DNA of 64,000 nt from Liolophura sinensis (taxonomy: Eukaryota; Mollusca; Polyplacophora; Chitonida; Chitonidae), in the NCBI RefSeq assembly GCF_032854445.1, contig NC_088296.1, forward strand, positions 2,379,246 to 2,443,245, in the 5' to 3' direction. A program made the translations under genes and the position numbers. Positions 1 to 11,628 of this stretch are shown here, piece by piece; position 1 is the stretch's first letter, and each line of letters opens with the position of its first letter. The notes beneath the pieces were generated by a model, which was not told where the DNA came from, did not search any database, and saw nothing but the letters and a program-made list of their open reading frames with translations.

Positions 1-495
1 ATGTGATCAATTTTGTCATGTTTTGGAAGAGTTCGAATCTTTGTGGTTCATATTTTTTTTCTTTGGCAACATACTTTTTGTGTGAGCAAAGATATAGGCT
101 GTATTAATAAATGTTATCATGTATGAGAATGGATAATTGTTATTACGTAATGTGTGGCAACTATAGCGAAATCTTATGTGAATCCTGGTTGGGAGCACAT
201 GAGGTCCTCTAAATGTCATTAGCATTAGCATGTTATGCATAGCGGAAAAGTATAAAGCTGAACATAAGCTATATGTTATATATGTATTTAATTGAATGGT
301 GCATAATTCTCAGAAAGTTGCATTTGTGGTGGTGATTTCCCCCACTCTACAGTACCTGATGCAAAAAAAGATATATTTTAGTGGGACTAGAGCAGTCGAA
401 TTTATGTCGGTTTTTCGATATTATGATATGTTTGGAGTTTTAGAAGTCGCATTCTTGCCATACAACATGAAGCGAAGAGTAAAACAGAACTGAAA
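1..495. other. AT-rich spacer, no gene recognised
   Basis: Only short open frames occur here and none has recognisable protein features, splice signals or repeats. I see nothing that can be assigned. Confidence 0.6.
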
Positions 496-549
496 GCGAA
501 ATATTCTTGAGTATGGCGTAAAACACCTATCAAATAAATAAATAAATAG
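496..549 (+). mobile_element. SINE 3' tail fragment (family 1)
   Basis: The stretch GAAATATTCTTGAGTATGGC followed by GTAAAACACC and an AAATAAATAAATA tail is the 3' end of the abundant tRNA-derived SINE whose complete copy lies at 23,964-24,236. The rest of the element is missing. Confidence 0.75.
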
Positions 550-1406
550 AAACCATAGTGTAAAAAACAGCATATACACATACATTACCAAATATATAAA
601 TGCAAAAAAAAACATAAATACACAAAAATATACAAATTACATTTTAAAATAAAACAAGGTCAAACAAGTAGGATCAAGGTTCATGCAAAATTACGAAACA
701 CATCACTTTCCCTTACTTCACCAGAGGTGCATAACTTTTGCGGCGCATTCCACGAAACCATTTCTGGCTTTAGTCAAAATTTGAAATGCGATCTTAGAGC
801 TTAGTTGTTGACATTAGAAATGGAAATTTTTTTCGACTCATCAGTGTTAAAATGGAATGGCAATAATTTGAGAAAATAAAAAAAAATGATTTAATTAGCG
901 AATACGGAAGTTTTGCCAATCGTTCGCGGTATAGTCTCATTAACAAAATTGCTTAATGGGTTCTTTCGAAACCAAATACACAGCGGTCACATGAGTGAAA
1001 AATTGTTGAGTACGACGTTAAATCCCAGGCACTGACCCACTCACTCAGATCTCACTCTCAATCTATCTACGTGGACGGTATGACGATAAGCCTGTATCGT
1101 GAAGAAAGGGTAGTCTCACCAGATTGGCGCTGTATCAGTCGTCCTGAAATAAAGTATTGGTGAGTCTCTAAAGCTAGCTGTTGTGTTGGAACAAATAATA
1201 AACGATACTAACGAAGCTAGCTATTATTTTTGCAGTTTCATATAATGCAATACCTTGTTGCAAGCTGAGAATGGGCTTCTCCACTGCCAGCTCATCTGTT
1301 TTATACATCTACTTGTCCACAGTAAGGATAGTTACAGCAGTTTTTCCTAGCCGCTTGACGCTCAAAGGAAGTGCTCTCGCCTCATTCGCCCGGGTCTCAG
1401 TACTTC
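550..1406. other. spacer with one SINE-2 tail, no gene recognised
   Basis: AT-rich sequence without a convincing coding region. The piece at about 985-1050 (GTTGAGTACGACGTTAAATC, then a CACTCACTCA run) matches the tail of the second SINE family, complete at 32,195-32,515, in the opposite orientation. Confidence 0.5.
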
Positions 1407-1652
1407 CATTGATTTATGTATTTATTTATTTGATTGTTGTTTTACGTCGTACTCAAGAATATTTCACTTTATTGTGGGAGGAAACTGGGCAGAGCCCGGG
1501 GGAAACCCACGGCCATCCGCAGGCTGCTGGCAAACCTTCCCACGTACGGCCGGAGAGAAAGCCAACATGAGCTGGACTTGAACTCACAGCGACAGTACTG
1601 GTGAGAGGCTCCTGGGTAATTACGCTGTGCTAGCGCGCTAACCAACTGAGCC
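1407..1652 (-). mobile_element. SINE, near full length (family 1)
   Basis: Read on the minus strand this copy has the tRNA-like head (GGCTCAGTTGGTTAGCGCGC, B box GAGTTCAAGTC), the GC-rich body and the GTAAAACAACAATCAAATAAA tail. A stretch of the body around 1,466 is deleted compared with the 23,964 copy. No clear target duplication was found. Confidence 0.85.
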
Positions 1653-2114
1653 TTCTACTGATCTGAGTGTTACTGACAATTTGACAATGGCCACAAGGTA
1701 CAACGCTCAAAACACCTCCTATCTCGTTATGTTCATACGGTGAAAAGTGTACTTTGCTCAGTACCTAAGTTACTTCTTTTTTCCAGGATCTATCTCCCTT
1801 GACGTTAGGGTTTTTAACATTTTTTTTTTTATTTCAGCATTAAAACATATGGAACTAAGGAAACTATTGCCGTTATCTTTGTCAGTCTTGCATTGCACAG
1901 AAGCAAATATTAATGATTCAAAAGTAGTAAACCTTTCAAGAAATTTCACAGGTGGATTAGTCAGTGTTTGGTTGATGTGATTGCTTCAAGCCCGTCCCAC
2001 CAGTGCTTTCAAATGCTGACACATTTGGCAATCCGAATAATATCTGCAGTTAAAGGGGGATAACCCATGAAAACGGAAGAAATCTAAGTATCACGAAACT
2101 ATGGAATACGTCTT
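1653..2114. other. spacer, nothing recognised
   Basis: AT-rich sequence between a SINE and the 36-bp array. The open frame at 1,747-1,980 has low-complexity composition and no family resemblance. Confidence 0.5.
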
Positions 2115-5100
2115 TCAGCCGGTCACACATGCTAGCGGTCAAAATATTTCTCCGTCAATCACCCCTACCACACTCTGTCAGTAAGTCACATTTAGCACTG
2201 GTCAAAACGTTTGACAGTAAGTCAGATCCAATACTGATGAACATGTTTCTCAGTCAGTCACACTTACTACTGGAGAAAACATTTGTCAGGAAATTACACC
2301 TAGTTCTGGTGAAAACATTTGACAGCCAGTCACAACTAGTGAAATGAAAACATTTCGTGGGAAGTCACATCTAGTGCTGATTAACACACTTCTCAGTCAG
2401 TCACATCTAGTACTGGTAAAAACATTTCTCAGTCAGTCACACCTAATACCTATAAAAACAATTATCAACAACAACACCTACTTTTGGTGAAAACATTTAT
2501 CAGCAAGTTTCCCCTTGCACTGGTGAAAACATTTGGCAGTAAGTCGCACCCAGTGCTGATGAAAAAATGTGTCAGTAAGTCACACCTAGGACAGGTGAAA
2601 ACATTTAACAGCCATTCACACCTAGTACTGGTGAATACATCTGTCAGTAAGTCACAACTAGTATTGCTAAAAACATTCGTCAGTAAGTTACAAGTACTAC
2701 TGGTAAAAACAATTTGTCAGTGAGTCACTACTGAAATTGGTAAAACATTTGACAGCCCCAGTCACACCCTTTACTGGTGAATAAGCTTCACAATAAGTCA
2801 CACCTAATACTAGTAAAATGTGTGACAGTAAGTCACACTTACTACTGCCAAAAATAGTTATTAGAAAGTCACAACTAATACTGGTGAATACATTTGTCAG
2901 TAAATCACTCCTTGCACTGGTGAAAGCATTTGTCAGTACGTCAGTAGCAGTTCTGGTGAAAACACGTGTCAGTTACTCACACCTAGAACTGATGAATATA
3001 ATTGTCTGGTGAAAACATTTGTCAGGAAGTCACACCTAGTACGCGTGAAAACATTTGCCAGGAAGTCACACCAAGTACTGGTGAAAACATTTATCAGTAA
3101 GTCACACTTAGTACTGGTGAATACATTTGTCAGGAAGTCACACCTAGTACTGGTGAAAACATTTGTCAGGAAGTCACACCTTTTACTGGTGAATACATTT
3201 GTCAGTAAGTCACACCTAGTACTGGTGAATACATTTGTCAGTAAGACACAGATAGTACTGGTGAAAACATTTGTCAGGAAGTCACAGCTAGCACTGGTGA
3301 ATACATTTGTCAGTAAGTCACACTTAGTACTGGTGAATACAATTGTCAGTAAGTCACAGCTAGTACTGGTGAATACATTTGTCAGGAAGTCACACCTAGT
3401 ACTGGTGAATACATTTGTCAGTAAGTCACACCTAGTACTGGTGAAAACATTTGTCAGGAAGTCACACATAGTACTCGTGAAAACATTTGCCAGGAAGTCA
3501 CACCTAGTAGTCGTGAAAACATTTGTCAGGAAGTCACACCTAGTACTGGTGAATACATTTGTCAGGAAGTCACACTTAGCACTGGTGAAAACATTTGTCA
3601 GGAAGTCACACCTAGTACTGGTGAAAACATTTGTCAGGAAGTCACACCTACTACTGGTGAAAACATTTGTCAGAAAGTCACACCTAATACTCATGAAAGC
3701 ATTTGTCAGGAAGTCACACCTAGTACTGGTGAAAACATTTGTCAGGAAGTCACACCTAGTACTGGTGAAAACATTTGTCAGGAAGTCACGCCTAGTACTG
3801 GTGAATACATTTGTCAGGAAGTCACACCTAGTACTGGTGAATACATTTGTCAGTAAATCACTCCTTGCACTGGTGAAAGCATTTGTCAGCACGTCACAAG
3901 CAGTTCTGGTGAAAACACGTGTCAGTTACTCACACCATGAACTGATGAATATAATTGTCAATAAGTCACATCTTGCAAATTTGAATACATTTGTTAAAAA
4001 GACACACCTAGTGCTGGTGAATGCATTTGTCAGTAAGTCACATCTAGTACGGGTGAATAAATTTGTCAGTAAGTCACACCTAGTACTGGTGAATGCATTT
4101 GTCAGTAAGACACACCTAGTACGGGTGAATACATTTGTCAGTAAGTCACACATAGTACTTGTGAATACATTTGTCAGGAAGTCACACTTAGTACTGGTAA
4201 ATACATTTGTCAGGAAGTCACAGCTAGTACGGGTGAAAACATTTGTCAGGAAGTCACACCTGGTACTGGTGAATACATTTGTCAGGAAGTCACACCTAGT
4301 ACTGGTGAAAACATTTGTCAAGAAGTCACACCTAGTACTGGTGAAAACATTTGTCAGGAAGTCACACCTAGTACTGGTGAAAACATTTGCCAGGAAGGCA
4401 CACCTAGTACTGGTGAAAACATTTGTCAGGAAGTCACACCTAGCACTGGTGAAAACATTTGTCAGGAAGTCACACCTAGTACTGGTGAAAACATTTTTCA
4501 GGAAGTCACACCTAGTACTGGTGAATGCATTTGTCAGTAAGTTACACTTAGTACTGGTGAATACATTTGTCAGGAACTGACACCTAGTACTGGTGAATAC
4601 ATTTGTCAGTAAGTCACACCTAGTACTGGTGAAAACATTTGTCAGTAAGTCACACCTAGTACTGATGAAAGCATTTGTCAGGAAGTCACACCTAGTACTG
4701 GTGAAAACATTTGTCAGGAAGTCACACCTAGTACTGGTGAAAACATTTGTCAGGAAGTCACGCCTAGTACTGGTGAATACATTTGTCAGGAAGTCACACC
4801 TAGTACTGGTGAATACATTTGTCAGTAAATCACTCCTTGCACTGGTGAAAGCATTTGTCAGTACGTCACAAGCAGTTCTGGTGAAAACACGTGTCAGTTA
4901 GGCACACCATGAACTGATGAATATAATTGTCAATAAGTCACATCTTGCAAATTTGAATATATTTGTTAAAAAGACACACCTAGTGCTGGTGAATGCATTT
5001 GTCAGTAAGTCACATCTAGTACTGGTGAATAAATTTGTCAGTAAGTCACACCTAGTACTGGTGAATGCATTTGTCAGTAAGACACACCTAGTACTGGTGA

Positions 5101-6695
5101 ATACATTTGTCAGTAAGTCACACATAGTACTGGTAAATACATTTGTCAGGAAGTCACACCTAGTACGCGTGAAAACATTTGTCAGGAAGTCACACCTGGT
5201 ACTGGTGAATACATTTGTCAGGAAGTCACACCTAGTACTGGTGAAAACATTTGTCAGGAAGTCACACCTAGTACTGGTGAAAACATTTGTCAGGAAGTCA
5301 CACCTAGTACTGGTGAAAACATTTGCCAGGAAGGCACACCTAGTACTGGTGAAAACATTTGTCAGGAAGTCACACCTAGCACTGGTGAATACATTTGTCA
5401 GGAAGTCACACCTAGTACTGGTGAAAACATTTGTCAGGAAGTCACACCTAGTACTGGTGAATGCATTTGTCAGTAAGTTACACTTAGTACTGGTGAATAC
5501 ATTTGTCAGGAACTGACACCTAGTACTGGTGAATACATTTGTCAGTAAGTCACACCTAGTACTGGTGAAAACATTTGTCAGTAAGTCACACCTAGTACTG
5601 ATGAAAGCATTTGTCAGGAAGTCACACCTGGTACTGGTGAAAACATTTGTCAGGAAGTCACACCTAGTACTGGTGAAAACATTTGTCAGGAAGTCACGCC
5701 TAGTACTGGTGAATACATTTGTCAGGAAGTCACACCTAGTACTGGTGAATACATTGTCAGTAAATCACTCCTTGCACTGGTGAAAGCATTTGTCAGTACG
5801 TCACAAGCAGTTCTGGTGAAAACACGTGTCAGTTAGTCACACCATGAACTGATGAATATAATTGTCAATAAGTCACATCTTGCAAATTTGAATATATTTG
5901 TTAAAAAGGACACACCTAGTGCTGGTGAATGCATTTGTCAGTAAGTCACATCTAGTACTGGTGAATAAATTTGTCAGTAAGTCACACTTAGTACTGGTGA
6001 ATGCATTTGTCAGTAAGACACACCTAGTACTGGTGAATACATTTGTCAGGAAGTCACACATAGTACTTGTGAATACATTTGTCAGGAAGTCACACTTAGT
6101 ACTGGTAAATACATTTGTCAGGAAGTCACACCTAGTACGCGTGAAAACATTTGTCAGGAAGTCACACCTGGTACTGGTGAATACATTTGTCAGGAAGTCA
6201 CACCTAGTACTGGTGAAAACATTTGTCAGGAAGTCACACCTGGTACTGGTGAAAACATTTGTCAGGAAGTCACACCTAGTACTGGTGAAAACATTTGCCA
6301 GGAAGGCACACCTAGTACTGGTGAAAACATTTGTCAGGAAGTCACACCTAGCACTGGTGAATACATTTGTCAGGAAAGTCACACCTAGTACTGGTGAAAA
6401 CATTTGTCAGGAAGTCACACCAAGTACTGGTGAATACATTTGTCAGTAAGTCACACCTAGTACTGGTGAAAACATTTGCCAGAAAGTCACACTTAGTACC
6501 GGTGAAAACATTTGCCAGGAAGTCACAGCTAGTACTGGTGAAAACATTTGTCAGGAAGTCACACCTAGTACTCGTGAAAACATTTGCCAGGAAGTCACCC
6601 CTCGTACTGGTGAAAACATTTGTCAGGACGTCACATCTAATACTGATGAAAGCATTTGTCAGTTAGTCACACACAGTACTGGTTAATATATATGT
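2115..6695. repeat. 36-bp minisatellite array with higher-order structure
   Basis: The unit GTCACACCTAGTACTGGTGA + AAACATTTGTCAGGAA is 36 bp and recurs about 127 times. Units are degenerate from 2,115 to about 3,000 and homogeneous afterwards. Because 36 is a multiple of 3 and most units lack stops, long open frames appear on both strands: 3,009-4,580 on plus, a 12-residue repeat of the type KTFVRKSHLVLV, and 2,969-3,892 on minus, of the type FLTNVFTSTRCD. I read these as by-products of the repeat length, not genes. They end at random variant units and have no splice or start context. Marker variants (AACACGTGTCAGTTA at 2,961, 3,914, 4,886 and 5,821) show an outer period of about 936-972 bp. 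Confidence 0.95.
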
Positions 6696-6916
6696 GAGTT
6701 ATGGAGACATAATAACATTGATTAATCTATTACCAGAGTATTAGCAGGTCATAATCCAATAGTGGATCTGTTAAAAAGATCTATACAACAACAACAATAA
6801 CAATTTCCACAATAGATTCTTATCGAATACCGTGCGCACTAATCTTCTACAACGCCACTTTTCTCGACATTAAACTCCTTACATATGGAAGGTGGGTAAG
6901 GTTACAGCGCATGTTG

Positions 6917-7180
6917 ATTATTTATTTACATATTTATGTATTTATTTATTCATTTATTTGGCTTTTTATGCCGTGCTTAAAACAGGAACGCACGAGACTC
7001 CCGCCTGCATTATGCTGGAAAGCGGGTAGAACCCACTACCATCCGAAGGTTGCTGACATACATTACCACGTATGACTGGAGAGGAATCCTGTATGATTCA
7101 GATCTGAGCTCTTAGCGTCCGAATTAGTAAAAGACTTGGTGCCGATCTGGCACGCTAACCACTCGACCACTCGACCACTC
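6917..7180 (-). mobile_element. diverged SINE (family 1)
   Basis: TTTATTTATTCATTTATTTG followed by GCTTTTTATGCCGTGC, ACCCACTACCATCCGAAGG and TACCACGTATGACTGGAGAG match the SINE body on the minus strand. The head is decayed. It lies just beyond the poly(A) signal of the minus-strand membrane-protein gene. Confidence 0.7.
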
Positions 7181-7256
7181 GTCCATCCCAGTGCAAATGA
7201 ATTTGCGGGGAGCCAATACGAATTTAAATGCGTACTAGTGTGTATTGTTTTGCTGT

Positions 7257-7262
7257 TTTATT
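7257..7262 (-). promoter_or_regulatory. poly(A) signal AATAAA of the EGF/TM gene
   Basis: TTTATT on plus is AATAAA on minus, 68 nt past the stop codon of the tail exon. The spacing fits a short 3' UTR. Confidence 0.5.
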
Positions 7263-7329
7263 TGAAACAATCTGTTGCCTGCCACTTTAAACCTTGGCTG
7301 AAAGAGACTACGGTATTGATGATAACGTA

Positions 7330-7894
7330 TTAGCCTAATGTGAAGCACGCTTGGTTTGCGTCAAAGGTGTATATATAGATTGTGTAGAACGTGTCAGGGT
7401 TGTTAGCGGAGCTGTAGATCCAGCTTTCATTATTGTCCACATTTGGCTGCGTGCCAATAATAAAATCATCATAATTGGTACCGCTGGCGCGTCCAGTTAC
7501 GTCAGCGCTGCTTCCTGTGATTTCCATATCGGATATTGGAACTTCCGCTTCCGGTACAGATATGGCGACTGACGTACTCCTGGCACTGTCGAGTTTTGTT
7601 AACGATTCATGCCTTACATTCTGATAACAGGACTGAACACGTGGCTCTGAACGCAAATCGATGCCTTTGCAGTTTTTGGAACTGTAGACTACCTCAGGCA
7701 CGTCAACACTGGGCCTCATGCTTGGACTGATCCCCAAGGTATCCTCTTCCAGAACATGTGTTAGTCCTGACGGGTTGCTTGATCTCCCGTCGTCCTGTAA
7801 ATGTGCATGCGTGACAATCACTCCATCACGAGAGTGATGGAAACTGGCATTCGTGTTTTGCAGAGCAGCTTCGTTTTGTAAACGTCGACGTCTC
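7330..7894 (-). CDS. last exon: cytoplasmic tail of an EGF-type single-pass membrane protein
   Basis: The exon opens after the acceptor TTGATTGTAG at 7,895-7,896. Its first base completes a Trp codon begun in the TM exon (9,616-9,700), then 187 residues run to a TAA stop. The tail begins RRRRLQNEAAL, the stop-transfer cluster expected right after a membrane helix. It is then polar and acidic with scattered Tyr residues (VPEVVYSSKN, NYDDF, SWIYSS, FYTIYIY) that could be phosphorylated or endocytic sites; this is inference. No catalytic domain is visible. The first ATG-independent frame is open right through the acceptor, so the tail is longer than a plain ORF search from the GTG at 7,821 suggests. 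An AATAAA follows 68 nt downstream. I do not recognise the protein family. Confidence 0.7.
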
Positions 7895-8689
7895 CTACAA
7901 TCAACAATTTATTAAAAGATTACAATACTTGTAGGATTATAAGGTTTTGCTGCACGGGTAAACAGATAGATGCAGAGCTCTGGTGGGCGGAATGCACAGA
8001 CCCAGTGACGTAGAAGTCATCTCTATGTGATCAAAAAATTCCGATTTTTTTGAGTTGGTTCAGCAAAATACAAAACTGTGTTGCATTAAACTGTACCGCT
8101 AACTAAACGCCCTAGATTTTTCGAAAATTGTCAATTAAGAGAATAACAGGGGGAAGTTCTGGCGTAAACTGTCCGCCCAATAACATAACATGCAAATAAA
8201 ACAGAGATTTTCCGCAATCCCCGCAACTTTTGGTCGTGCTCTAGCGAAACAGTAGGACATACTGAAACACGATCTACCATAGTTAGAGAAAGTTGCGTGG
8301 TCAGACGAATAACTACAACAGAGCTCCATTTGTGTCATTTGAAGTTCACTGAACGCTTCCCGTCTACACTACAGCTCCCTCTGCAAGTGGGAGGGGGGGG
8401 GGGGGGTGTAAATCAGTAAAAAAAACAGTTCATCGTCGACCGTGTTTCTAAATATAGCGACTTGAGCGAGCCGGGAGTCGAATCTCCGATACTAAAACTA
8501 AATCTAAACGTTCGATTGACCCGATCAAATATTTGTCGCTTATCATCTATAGGACACGTCCCTCTAAGTTGTTCTAAATACAACAACACGCTGGGTTCCT
8601 CTACAGTACACACATTCCAAAATGCACCTATTGGCTTCAGTGACCAAACATCTCCAGTTTTGCTGAGGAATATAATTGTGTATTGTTGC

Positions 8690-8875
8690 TGTAATAGGCA
8701 CTTCTGTCCTATTCTGTTACAAGTGCAATATAATAAAAGGATAACAGCATTGACAGTGAAACCAGAGCAGCGACGATAATGTGACAATTGGCAAATAACC
8801 TCACGTAACCGTTGAAACATTGCCTGAGTTTACCCTCAGTTAAAGTTTTGTTCTAGGTGTTCATGTAAATTTGTA
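8690..8875 (+). repeat. unclassified dispersed repeat, copy 1
   Basis: CAGAGCAGCGACGATAATGT, GACAATTGGCAAATAA and TTTACCCTCAGTTAAAGTTT recur, diverged, at about 20,660, 21,715 and 33,640 (inverted) and 41,050 (direct), with a tail only at 51,350. No terminal repeats or coding region were seen. Confidence 0.5.
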
Positions 8876-9177
8876 GATAACAGCAAATAAAACATGTCTC
8901 ATAGACAGAGCTGAACCTAAAAATTTTAGTGATGTTAATCGCTCTTTATTACAAGTCACCAGTCTAGAAACATTCAAAATGCTATGTTATCATATCATTT
9001 ACCATATAATAACATTAAAACAATACAAAGTCACCAGGTTGTCCTCTCTGTCACATGTACATGTACGAGTTACTGCGAGTCTGAAACAGAACAGGTTACC
9101 AGTCAGTCGACCTGAAAGAGGCGTCCAGTGAGGTACGCTAGACGACTATTCGGAGCCTGTGATAACGGATAATGTTA

Positions 9178-9300
9178 GTTATTTATTTATCTGATTAGTA
9201 TTTTATGCCGCAATCAAGAGTATCACTTATACAACGGCGGCCAGCATGTGGGAGGAATCGGGCAGACCATCGGCAGGTTGCTGGAGGGCCTAATGTTAAA
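9178..9300 (-). mobile_element. SINE fragment (family 1)
   Basis: TTATTTATTTATCTGATTAG, GCCGCAATCAAGAGTATCAC and ACAACGGCGGCCAGCATG match the 3' half of the SINE on the minus strand. The head is missing. Confidence 0.7.
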
Positions 9301-9615
9301 GTGAGTACCACTAAGCTATTAAGCCAATGTAAGACTCATACACAAGTTTGTTTCTTGACGCACTTTGCTCATTATTGTCACTGACTACAGTGTTGGACAT
9401 GTGCGCGGAAATTGCAGCAAAATGTTTTACGACTCTATAATAAACCTCTGGCGTTTCTCATCATTACACGTACACTCACACTATGTACATCAAATAATAA
9501 AAAAATAAACAAATCAGAGACTGAAAAGGTTTCATATATTTAGGATCGACTTCGAATAACTCGTAGTACCTAATTTACCAGTAGAAACCTGTATGTAGTA
9601 AGGTTTTGCACTTAC

Positions 9616-9700
9616 CATGTAAAAACGAGGACTCCCATGTTCATCAGGAGAAGAAATACGACCAATGGTATCGGGACCTCATAGATTAGTGCCAGCGGAA
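9616..9700 (-). CDS. transmembrane exon of the EGF-type membrane protein
   Basis: This 85-nt exon is bounded by a strong acceptor on minus (CTTGTGTTTTACGCTCAG, AG at 9,701-9,702) and a consensus donor (ACATG|GTAAGT at 9,615). The open frame reads PLALIYEV, then PIPLVVFLLLMNMGVLVFT, a clean hydrophobic helix of about 20 residues. It starts with the last two bases of a codon (phase 1) and ends after TG. The next exon begins G AGA CGT CGA CGT, so the join yields Trp followed by RRRR. The cbEGF exon at 13,241-13,373 also ends in phase 1 and could splice straight onto it. The type I topology, with EGF outside and a 187-residue tail inside, follows from this order. Splice signals, frame and hydrophobicity agree, so I am fairly confident the exon is real. 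Confidence 0.72.
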
Positions 9701-9825
9701 CTGAGCGTAAAACACAAGAAATTTGTAAAAGAACGGATCAGTTGGTGCCCATACTATTTACGTATAACATTTCTCGCCTTAAGAAGCCACGGTAGTAGTC
9801 TCTCCATGGTAATGGGTATCATATA

Positions 9826-9945
9826 TTTATTTATTTATTCATTTATTTATTTATTATTATTACTGTTTATTAAGTAAGATTGACTGTCGTTTAACTTCAT
9901 GTTTTTCACTCATACAATGGCGGCCAATTGGAGGCAACCGGATTG
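9826..9945 (-). mobile_element. decayed SINE tail (family 1)
   Basis: A TTTATT run is followed by a diverged match, CACTCATACAATGGCGGCCA, to the SINE tail on the minus strand. Confidence 0.5.
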
Positions 9946-10279
9946 GTAGTCGTCCTTAGAAAAATGGTGTGAAAAGAATGATTTACACCACGACTGTATG
10001 TAAGGGCTATCAAATCTCGAGTAATAAGTTTAAAATCACAGTGTGACATAATTTGTAATAGCCATGAATACCTATCTTATCTTTCAGACAAGATTCCTCT
10101 GGTCTGTTCCATTTCGAGAATCGCCTATATTTAGCTGTCTGTAAAATCAGTCATACTCAGTATCAAAATCACCTCGTCAGTAACGGGTAACAACCCAAGC
10201 TCTACACATTCACGTGTCGAACGACCATATTATTACAAAGAAAATGCAGTTAGAATACATTTTCTACTTCATCACGTTG

Positions 10280-10352
10280 CATTTATGTATATTTTTATTT
10301 GATTGGTGTTTTACGCCGTACTCAAGAATATTTCACTTATACGACGGCGGGT
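10280..10352 (-). mobile_element. SINE tail fragment (family 1)
   Basis: TTTTATTTGATTGGTGTTTT, ACGCCGTACTCAAGAATATT and TCACTTATACGACGGCGG are an almost unchanged SINE 3' end on the minus strand. The element stops abruptly at 10,352, which fits a 5'-truncated insertion. Confidence 0.8.
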
Positions 10353-10977
10353 AGTCTTTTCTTTTCTTTTTCCGTGCAATAATATAGACTTCCAACATAT
10401 CCGTGTGTAGAACTTGTGTCGTTGCGTGTCATGAGATAATAACGTGTAGGTCTCTAGACTAGAAGCTATGGAAACCGGATGAGGACATCTCTCTGTGCGC
10501 CAAGTCACGAGGACAGAGCAAATCACGGGCGAGCGGTGGCCGCCTTCGTCACCTCGTCCCGGGTCAAAGTCCACAAGCAGATTGGCTCGTACGAATGAAT
10601 CACAATTAAAACACCTTTCTGATTAATATCCTGCAGCCGAATTTATGATAAATTTGATACAAGTTCGAACCGAAATTGGTCACAATTTTGTCGGCAGCTA
10701 CTCCTCTTGTCTAAAAGTGATGATTTCGCCTGGCCTGTACGACGTTGGTGCCCACGCGCTATTTAGAATAATTTTATTTCAATTTTACTTAGTGTAGGTT
10801 TGCAAATTGTCCATATGACGCGTTTGTTCTTTATTCAACTACTTATTAACCACATTAAACGTCTTGGGCAGGGGGGGGGGGGGGGTTTGATTTGCACTGG
10901 CGCTTTTCCGGCCCAAAGGGCCGATGCGCGCCAAAACTTGGCGTCATTGAAAATGCTTTTAAGGTGGATAGTATATA

Positions 10978-11108
10978 TTTATTTATTTATTTATTTGATT
11001 GCTGTTTTACGCCGTACTCAAGAATATTTCACTTATACGACGGCGGCCAGCATTATGGTGGGTGGAAACCGGGCACAGCCCGGGGGAAACCCACGACCTT
11101 CCGCAGGT
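10978..11108 (-). mobile_element. 5'-truncated SINE with 13-bp target duplication
   Basis: The 131-bp SINE 3' part is flanked by the perfect direct repeat TGGATAGTATATA at 10,965-10,977 and 11,109-11,121. Truncation at the head side plus a 13-bp target duplication is the usual mark of LINE-driven target-primed insertion. A second direct repeat, CGTCTTGGGCAGG, lies further out at about 10,861 and 11,142 and is not explained by this insertion. Confidence 0.9.
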
Positions 11109-11237
11109 TGGATAGTATATAAAGGAAGAGTATATTATATATACGTCTTGGGCAGGGTTATAGAATAGAATTAAGTATCCTTCCATGGATGTCTAGTGGT
11201 TGTTTTACAGTCAGTAAGGTGGATGGGATTATAAAGG

Positions 11238-11473
11238 TAACAAGGTAACGATGCGAGGCAGCGAGATACCAGTGCGAGACTGCGAGACATCGAGGTAGCG
11301 ATGCGAGACAGCGACATACCAGTGCGAGACTGCGAGACATCGAGGTAGCGATGCGAGGCAGCGAGATACCAGTGCGAGACAGCGAGACATCGATGTAGCG
11401 ATGCGAGGCAGCGAGATACCAGTGCGAGACAGCGAGACATCGAGGTAGCGATGCGAGACAGCGACATACCAGT
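11238..11473. repeat. 50-bp minisatellite
   Basis: About 4.7 units of a 50-bp repeat built from shorter GCGAGAC-type words (GCGATGCGAGACAGCGACAT, ACCAGTGCGAGACTGCGAGA, CATCGAGGTA). Overlapping open frames on the minus strand in this span are produced by the repeat. Confidence 0.9.
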
Positions 11474-11628
11474 GCCTCATTTATTGCATCTTCACCACAC
11501 GCATTAAAACTTTCCGGGCTTAAACCCATGTCAACAGAGTGGTCCCCATAATCAACTAACGAAAAACAACCCACGACAACCGCACAATAATACAGAGTTC
11601 CATTTCCCAACGAATACAACGCTGGGTA
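11470..11628 (-). other. candidate exon, 53 codons, phase does not fit neighbours
   Basis: On minus there is an acceptor (GTGACTTTACAG), a single open frame of exactly 53 codons (YPALYSLGNGTLYYCAV at the start, FNACGEDAINEAL at the end) and a donor GCACTG|GTATGT. Three Cys and a glycosylation motif NGT would suit an extracellular segment. It starts and ends in phase 0, whereas the cbEGF and TM exons join through phase 1, so it cannot sit between them without another exon. It may be an alternative exon or a false signal. Confidence 0.25.

Larger units (their letters stand above)
7895..9615. other. intron of the EGF/TM gene
   Basis: Sequence between the tail exon and the TM exon. It contains a run of G residues at about 8,391-8,406, a copy of a dispersed repeat at 8,690-8,875 and a SINE piece at 9,178-9,300. 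The minus open frame at 8,413-8,820 overlaps the dispersed repeat and shows no domain. Confidence 0.55.

Noticed and set aside
3009-4580. 523-codon open frame as a repetitive protein gene
   Set aside because: It coincides with the 36-bp tandem array, the opposite strand is equally open, and it starts and stops at random variant units without splice or promoter context.
2115-6695. CRISPR-like array
   Set aside because: Units are directly tandem with no unique spacers, and the window is eukaryotic.
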